Shown here: positions 58,570 through 64,000 of the stretch, one piece after another
Layout: each line of letters opens with the position of its first letter
Numbering within the stretch: the stretch's first letter is position 1
Source of the DNA: Epiperipatus broadwayi
Taxonomy: Eukaryota > Onychophora > Udeonychophora > Euonychophora > Peripatidae
Assembly: GCA_028023455.1 (NCBI GenBank)
Contig: JAQFVV010006200.1
Coordinates: 6,088,506-6,152,505 of the forward strand
Reading direction: 5' to 3'
Length of the DNA: 64,000 bases
Translations under genes and position numbers: made by a program
The notes under the pieces: generated by a model
Told to the model about the DNA's origin: nothing
The model's input: only the letters and a program-made list of their open reading frames with translations
Database searches by the model: none

Positions 58570-58720
58570 AAATTGTGATCATGTGCTATCTTATACAACT
58601 GATACACATGACCACATACACACAAAAAAGATAAATTATCTCTAAGATGTATTTCATGCTAAAACAACACTCATCAGTTGGTCTACATCATCATCTCTCA
58701 CACATATATATAATCAGTGT
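58570..58720 (-). repeat. Family A repeat, minus copy, partly decayed hammerhead
   Basis: The minus strand has CUGAUGA (58671-58677), stem II GUGUU/AGCAU and GAAA (58652-58655), but helix III and the returning helix I strand are lost (AUACAUCUUAGAGA). Stem II pairing is kept by a U-G change. Confidence 0.7.
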
Positions 58721-58739
58721 TTGATTTTTATTAAAATGC

Positions 58740-58925
58740 GTGGGATTTAGATGATCCGGGCCAACTGATGTGTGCTGATTCAGCATGAAATATGTACATT
58801 GGAAATCATTTTTTCGCAAGTATGTGGTCATGTATATCACTTGTATAAGATGGAATGGATGACTAAAGACAGTTTGAAAGTCTGGGTTCAAACCCCCTCT
58901 AATTACATCAAGTTAAAGTATATAT
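58740..58925 (+). repeat. Family A repeat, plus copy, hammerhead core mutated
   Basis: Reads GGGCCAACTGATGTGTGCTG near 58759, so CUGAUGA has become CUGAUGU; GAAA and the B-box-like GTCTGGGTTCAAACCCCCTC remain. It is back-to-back with the minus copy at 58570-58720. Confidence 0.8.
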
Positions 58926-58944
58926 ATTTAAAAATATTACAGCT

Positions 58945-59405
58945 TCAGCCTGTATTCTGCCCATCTGTTTTCTATATATTTAAATCGTTTTAAGATTCTA
59001 CATATGAGGGGTTAGAATGACTTACAGTCAACATGAGTATGAAAACAAAATTGGCAAATGAAGACTTTGAATATGCCATTACAGATTTTCAATGGTATGG
59101 ATGGCTGAAGAGTTGGAGAGTGGAGAAGATTGAAGTCTGACAATTAAAGTTTGACGATTTGCTATCTTAATATAAACCGAGCACTGATTATTTATATGTG
59201 TGGGATATAATGATCCGGCCCAAAAGATGAGTGCTGGTTCAGCACAAAATATATATATTGGAGATCATTTATCTTTTTCACATTGTGATCATGTGTATCG
59301 ATTGTATAAGATGAAATGGATGACTGAAGGAGCTTGAAAGTCTGGGTTCAAATCCCTTCTAATTATATCTAATTTAAGTATATATACTATACTTGTATTT
59401 AAAAA
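58945..59405 (+). repeat. Family A repeat, long form, hammerhead core mutated
   Basis: Begins GCCTGTATTCTGCCCATCTG and runs parallel to the copy at 41738-42205 to the end. The core has become AAGATGA and GAAA has become CAAAA. B-box-like GTCTGGGTTCAAATCCCTTC near 59340. Confidence 0.85.
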
Positions 59406-61079
59406 TAATAATAATTCTATTTATATATTTTTGATAATTGTATAAATCTATATATAATATTTATTTCTGGCTTATTTTAAAAATATATTTATTTATTAAT
59501 ATATATTATTTTTATTTACTTCTAAACTCCTCTCCAATATTCATGTTATAATAACAAAATTGATCACAATATTCTGTTAAGGTTTAGTGGAAAATAAATT
59601 TGGAAATTTATATATTAGCTAATTTATTAAAAATAAAATATCAAAGCTAAAACACATAGCACTGGAATTTTTGAGCAACCTTCTTATTAGCTGGTAAAGT
59701 TTAAATATTAGCGATTAATAAGTACATAGAAATTTATATATACTGTATATTAAAATGAAGTTTTCATGATTATAAGATATAACTATATCTTTCTGATACA
59801 TCCATGTATATAGTTATTTGTTGTTAATATCAATATCATTCAATCATTTTGCAATCAGTTTAAATGATCTCTATTTCCTGAATAATGACAGATAGGATTC
59901 TTCTAATGGGTCCTTATAATGTTAGTATTAACAAGAAACTCATATATAAATGAAATAATCTGAAAGGTAAGTTCAAATTATATATATATAGCAGATAATA
60001 TATGCTTTATTTGCTTACTGATGAGTGCTGGTTCGGTATGAAATGCATATCATGGGGATCATTTATCTTTATCACATGTCTTTGATCATATGTTTTAGAA
60101 ATATATGGTGGAATAGAAGGATTAAATATATTTACATGTACATAAAGTTAAATTTAAGGGTGTATATATATATAAAGTTATGTCTTATTTGAAAAAGTGA
60201 AGTTGGCATTTCAAAATGCATCCATAATAAGAAAGATTGATCTGACTTCTCTGCTGAAATAATTTATCTTTTCACATGTTCTTTGATCATATGCTTCAGA
60301 AATGTGTGGTGGAATAGAAGGATGAAATATATATATATTGTAACTTTACCAAAAATCTCACTATAGTCAAGTAACTCTTAGTCCATGGTAGACTTATTCA
60401 CAACCTTAAAATATAATACTATATATAACTAGCTCATTCGAATATAATAATACTAATATATATATATACTAAACTAATACTACTGAGTTAAATAATCTAA
60501 CAATTAACTAATCAATTTAAATAAGCATTTATTTTATATATAGCGCAATGTTTATAAATTGTAATACATTAAAGATCAGCCTTTCAAGCTATTGTGCATG
60601 CGCTTTTTACGAGTGTTAATAATAAATGAATACTTTCACTACAAACTAACTAATGATTTAATTTAACTACTAGCTCATTAACAGTTGAATTAATTTAAAT
60701 ATTACCTCAGTTTTCTTACAAACGGTTCAGTTAAATACTAAAAAAAAAAAAACATGAGAGTCATAATTACAAGCATTCAGTAAGGTTCACAATTAGTTTA
60801 ACATTAAGAATATACTCACAAAAAGAGACATCCCCAATGGCATAGGAATACCAAGCCTACCTACTTTCCTAAACTATAAGTAATATTCCCATGACTCATA
60901 TATTAAAATCAATGATAATTAACATTACCAAAATTAAATTAAACTACTAAACTATTTTACATTTATTTACTTAATAAACTAATATATCATTTCTTAAAAA
61001 AATCCATAACTCTAATCTTAATCTTAGGTTCTTATTATTTTTACAATTAACAAATTAATTAATATAGCTACATATAATA
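59406..61079. other. AT-rich DNA with two partial family A pieces, no gene seen
   Basis: A 5'-truncated family A piece at 60018-60145 starts CTGATGAGTGCTGGTTCGGT with GAAA and cleavage site AUC, but helix I is not complementary. A second piece at 60230-60335 repeats its downstream half. A short motif near 60575-60612 (ATCAGCCTTTCAAGC, GCATGCGCTTTTT) is shared with 34616 and 46170. No coding signal was seen. Confidence 0.5.
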
Positions 61080-61312
61080 AATATTTGAAAACCAGGCACT
61101 CTTCACAAACCTGGAGCTTAATTGTAAGTATAAGGGATTTGAACCCAGACTTTCAAGCACCCTTCAACTAACCTCACTGTCTCAAACAACTGATGTACAT
61201 GTCCACATACATGTAGAAAAGATAAATAATCACCAATATACATATTTCATGCTAAACCAGAATTCATCAGTTGGTCCAGACTATCATCTCTCACATATAT
61301 ATATATATAATC
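61080..61312 (-). repeat. Family A repeat, minus copy with near-complete hammerhead
   Basis: Minus copy bounded by AAAACCAGGCACTCTTCACA near 61089, with a B-box-like segment on the minus strand (AGTCTGGGTTCAAATCCC near 61145) and the hammerhead at 61226-61284. Confidence 0.85.
61226..61284 (-). ncRNA. Hammerhead ribozyme, type I, core complete, one stem II mismatch (family A)
   Basis: On the minus strand CUGAUGA lies at 61264-61270 and GAAA at 61245-61248. Helix III is AUA/UAU around UG; the cleavage base is A61237. Helix I pairs ACCAA with UUGGU, then AUAGUC with GAUUAU (one G-U), with the same UGG bulge as the 57188 copy. Stem II AUUCU/AGCAU has one U-C mismatch, which may weaken it. Confidence 0.65.
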
Positions 61313-61615
61313 AAAGCAAAACTCTCCATACAGTATTGCCACCGTGTGCTATCCAGAGTAATCAATGAAAGCCAGAAGGCTTGTGCATAAAATCCCTATC
61401 TAATGCCTACTCATCCAATATCCCCAGACTAGTTTCTGGCTTGTGACCATCGTTAGTGAGGAGCTTTGGATCTGAGAGCACTGCACCTAGATCTTAGGAT
61501 CTAATGCAACCCTCCAGCACCCACCTTTTATCTCTACTTAATTACAAAACTATGAGAATGAAATTGAAAACACAAAAATATTTTCAATCATGTGATGCTT
61601 AATGGTTTATATGTA
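61313..61615 (-). repeat. Family B repeat, partial copy, hammerhead core broken
   Basis: Contains AAAACTCTCCATACAGTATT, then AGCACTGCACCTAGATCTTA near 61478. The core reads CUAACGA on the minus strand (G to A), so it should be inactive. It lies directly next to the family A minus copy. Confidence 0.8.
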
Positions 61616-61930
61616 ATCAGTGCTCAGTTTATATTAAGATAGCAAATCTTTACACTTTAATGGACAGGCTTCAATCTACTCCAACCTCCAACTATTCACC
61701 CATTTATATCATTGAAAATCTGATGATGGAAAGCCCAAATTCCATGGTGATGCCAACATTATTGATGAGTGCTGATTTAGTATGAAATATATATATTGGT
61801 GATTATTTATCTTTTCTACATGTGTGTGGTCATGTCTATCAGTTGTATGAGAGGGTGTGGATAGTTGAAGGGTGCTTAAAAGTCTGAGTTCAAATCCCTT
61901 ACATCTACATATAATAAGGGATTTTACATG
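61616..61930. repeat. Family A repeat, two halves in opposite orientation
   Basis: 61620-61755 is the minus form of the long family A 5' part (AGTGCTCAGTTTATATTAAG, ATTGAAAATCTGATGATGGA). 61765-61925 is a plus 3' part with TTGATGAGTGCTGATTTAGT (core C to U), GAAA, and the B-box-like AAGTCTGAGTTCAAATCCC. Confidence 0.8.
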
Positions 61931-64000
61931 CACCTAGATATATAATAATAATTAACAAAATAAAACTACTCAATAACTCTTATTTCAAATCTCATTTAAC
62001 TACTTTACTAGTTAGCTAAAACAAATTAAAATTGTAAACTACTACAAATAATATTTATTATCTCAAATAAATCCAAGATACTTTCATTTTATTATGCATT
62101 ATATTTGTAACTGTATACTCCACATGGCATATTAAAAAATATCAAGCATTGTTATAACTATTGAATAAGATAATGAATAATTTGCATTTTTTAATTCTTA
62201 AGATTTAATATGTAATATCTTCAATAATCATAATATAATAATCATACTTTATTTCTTTAGTTTATGTGCAATTATACCAAGATATAATCAATTCTTATAA
62301 TGCATATGTATGGTTAGGATGATTTATAATGACTTGGTCACAACAAGAAAAGAAACTCTTAAGACATTAGGTTAATTTTAGAACAGACATTAACAATTTA
62401 TTATAACAAATATAATTTTTAAAATTTACACATATGATATTTACAAACTTAAACCATTTTAAAATTTAAAATACTTACATTCAAAAAAAATATTTATATT
62501 AAAAAAATAAGTAATTTCGACTTCCAAATATTTTCTATCATGAAGTAATAATATTTATTACTTGAAACTTAAAACTTATTAAAATATTCTATCTTTTTTT
62601 TTCTTTTAGATTCCACATTTAAATAATTTAAACACTTTCATAAAATCAAAAAAAAAAAAAATTACTCTTCTATAATAATCATAATACTTTTTCTAAACCT
62701 ATAAGCATTAATACAAAATGTTCTTTGATAATAAGACATTTTACATAAATATTTCAATAAAATTTTCACATTCATCATATAAATTTTTTATATGTTATAT
62801 TATGCATTACAATATATATATATATTCTTCAATAACAAGTTCTTTACTCCAATACTCTATCATGATATAATTTTATAATAACTCTATAATTCTTATTTGT
62901 TCTTATCTTATGGTTATTTTAAACCATAAAATAAACAAAATTATTTTAATAATATAAAAAATAAATATATGGTATATATTCACTTCATATTCCATGATGT
63001 TCATCATATTCAGTTTTCACTTTCATTCATACCTTTTATATAACTGTAGCACACACTCTATAACTTTTTTTGATCTCTTAGAATATTTTTGGAATATCAA
63101 AACCTTCCACAAAACTTTATTCAACTATTTATACATCATTTGTTATATATTTTGCCTCTTGTTTTACAAAAATTCTAAACTTCATTTAATAGCCTAGCTA
63201 TTATTCTTCATACATTTTTAATAATACCAATCACAATGTAGGAACCAGTGATGATAATAGAGATTAAAATTGAAAGATTAAAAACTACAAGAACTAGGAA
63301 AAACAATGAAAACATGGATGCAGAGCTTAAGGCCACATTCTTGTGTCTACTTTAAATTCCTATCATGGCTTCTCTCTGAGCACTTACTGATTTATGGAAA
63401 GAAACGTTACTGTCCACGAATCATAAAAACATACAGACCTATGTTAACTGTATTATAATTAATATTCAAAAGATCCCTTGCACAACAGGATTTCCTAATA
63501 CTACTCTCCCAAATCGTTAAACACCCTGTATAACTCCTTATAACATTGCAAAGAAATTCTAAAACATTTCATAAAATAATTTCTAAACTTTAGTACATAG
63601 CATTCATTAAAGCATCAAGAAGATTAAATATAGCACAAACAAATGATTTCAGATATTTAACTTCTAATAAATACATTCATTTAAATTATTTATAAAATGA
63701 TTCAGAGATCAATTATGCATATAGTATCTAAACAGATACTACTTATAACATTTTTTATTTATAGTTTCATATGGTATCTAAATAGATCCAGCCTATACCG
63801 TTTATATTCATACTTCTAAAACAAATTATTCTAACATAAATAAACAGAATAAATATAATATTCCGTTTACCTGATTCATCATTCGCATAAATAAATACCA
63901 AGATTGAAATTTAAATAAAATTTTATCTTAATCATATCACTATGATTATTATGGTAGTCCTATCTTGAATTGACTAATTCCATCGAAGTTATAGATTTAT
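61931..64000. other. AT-rich DNA, no gene seen
   Basis: Extremely AT-rich to about 63230, then slightly less so. No conserved coding exon (including the expected CCZ1 final exon) and no repeat family found. Confidence 0.5.

Noticed and set aside
61700-61735. CTGATGATGGAAAG as a short hammerhead
   Set aside because: Core motifs are too close together for a stem II; it is part of the long family A 5' region.
62610-62626. Possible last CCZ1 exon after a strong TTTTTTTCTTTTAG acceptor, reading DSTFK and stop
   Set aside because: Phase fits, but the peptide lacks the conserved EEVKKLC-like end and is too short to support.

Overview
This is a eukaryotic (animal) genomic window, very AT-rich. It holds part of one spliced host gene and many layers of old mobile elements. 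There is no operon, no rRNA or tRNA gene, no CRISPR array and no bacterial signal. The host gene is the plus-strand orthologue of CCZ1, the subunit that with MON1 forms the Rab7 guanine-nucleotide exchange factor on late endosomes. Ten coding exons lie between 19681 and 56267, all with AG acceptors, GT donors and compatible phases. Together they give 1175 coding bases (about 391 residues), matching human CCZ1 from about residue 74 to close to the C-terminus. The 5' exons were not found, so 1-19680 reads as intron. The last exon was also not found, although read-through past 56267 gives a short alternative end. Lineage is not settled: the protein is metazoan, and the base composition, long introns, RTE LINEs, KIAA1586-like hAT elements and Penelope elements suggest an invertebrate (arthropod or mollusc), at low confidence.

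Layout. 342-2857: a decayed hAT transposon on the minus strand. 4685-9823: a giant inverted repeat (arms about 2.3-2.6 kb) carrying an RTE LINE tail in both arms; a third arm copy lies at 29573-30955. 10754-11169: a TA-flanked element with long terminal inverted repeats. 14757-16262: head-to-head Penelope-like retroelement remnants with YVDD and GIY-YIG motifs. 17106-19101: a hAT-type element with a perfect 8-bp target duplication, containing tandem repeats and a LINE fragment. 22530-22770: a mariner transposase fragment. 24911-27641: a second hAT pseudogene (KIAA1586-like). 47284-47450: an RTE LINE tail. 50302-50608: a hAT MITE. From 56905 to 61930 the DNA is packed with copies of two small repeat families.

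The most interesting signal is that these small repeats contain hammerhead self-cleaving ribozymes. Family A (tRNA-like B box, about 300-460 bp) has near-complete type I hammerheads at 57188-57255 (+) and 61226-61284 (-), plus several decayed copies. Family B (about 440 bp) has tandem hammerhead copies 442 nt apart on the minus strand at 57848-57889 and 58290-58331, an arrangement like that of retrozymes. A related copy, family C, has a textbook hammerhead at 43863-43909 (-) inside a CCZ1 intron. These assignments rest on core motifs and base pairing read by eye, not on a covariance-model search.
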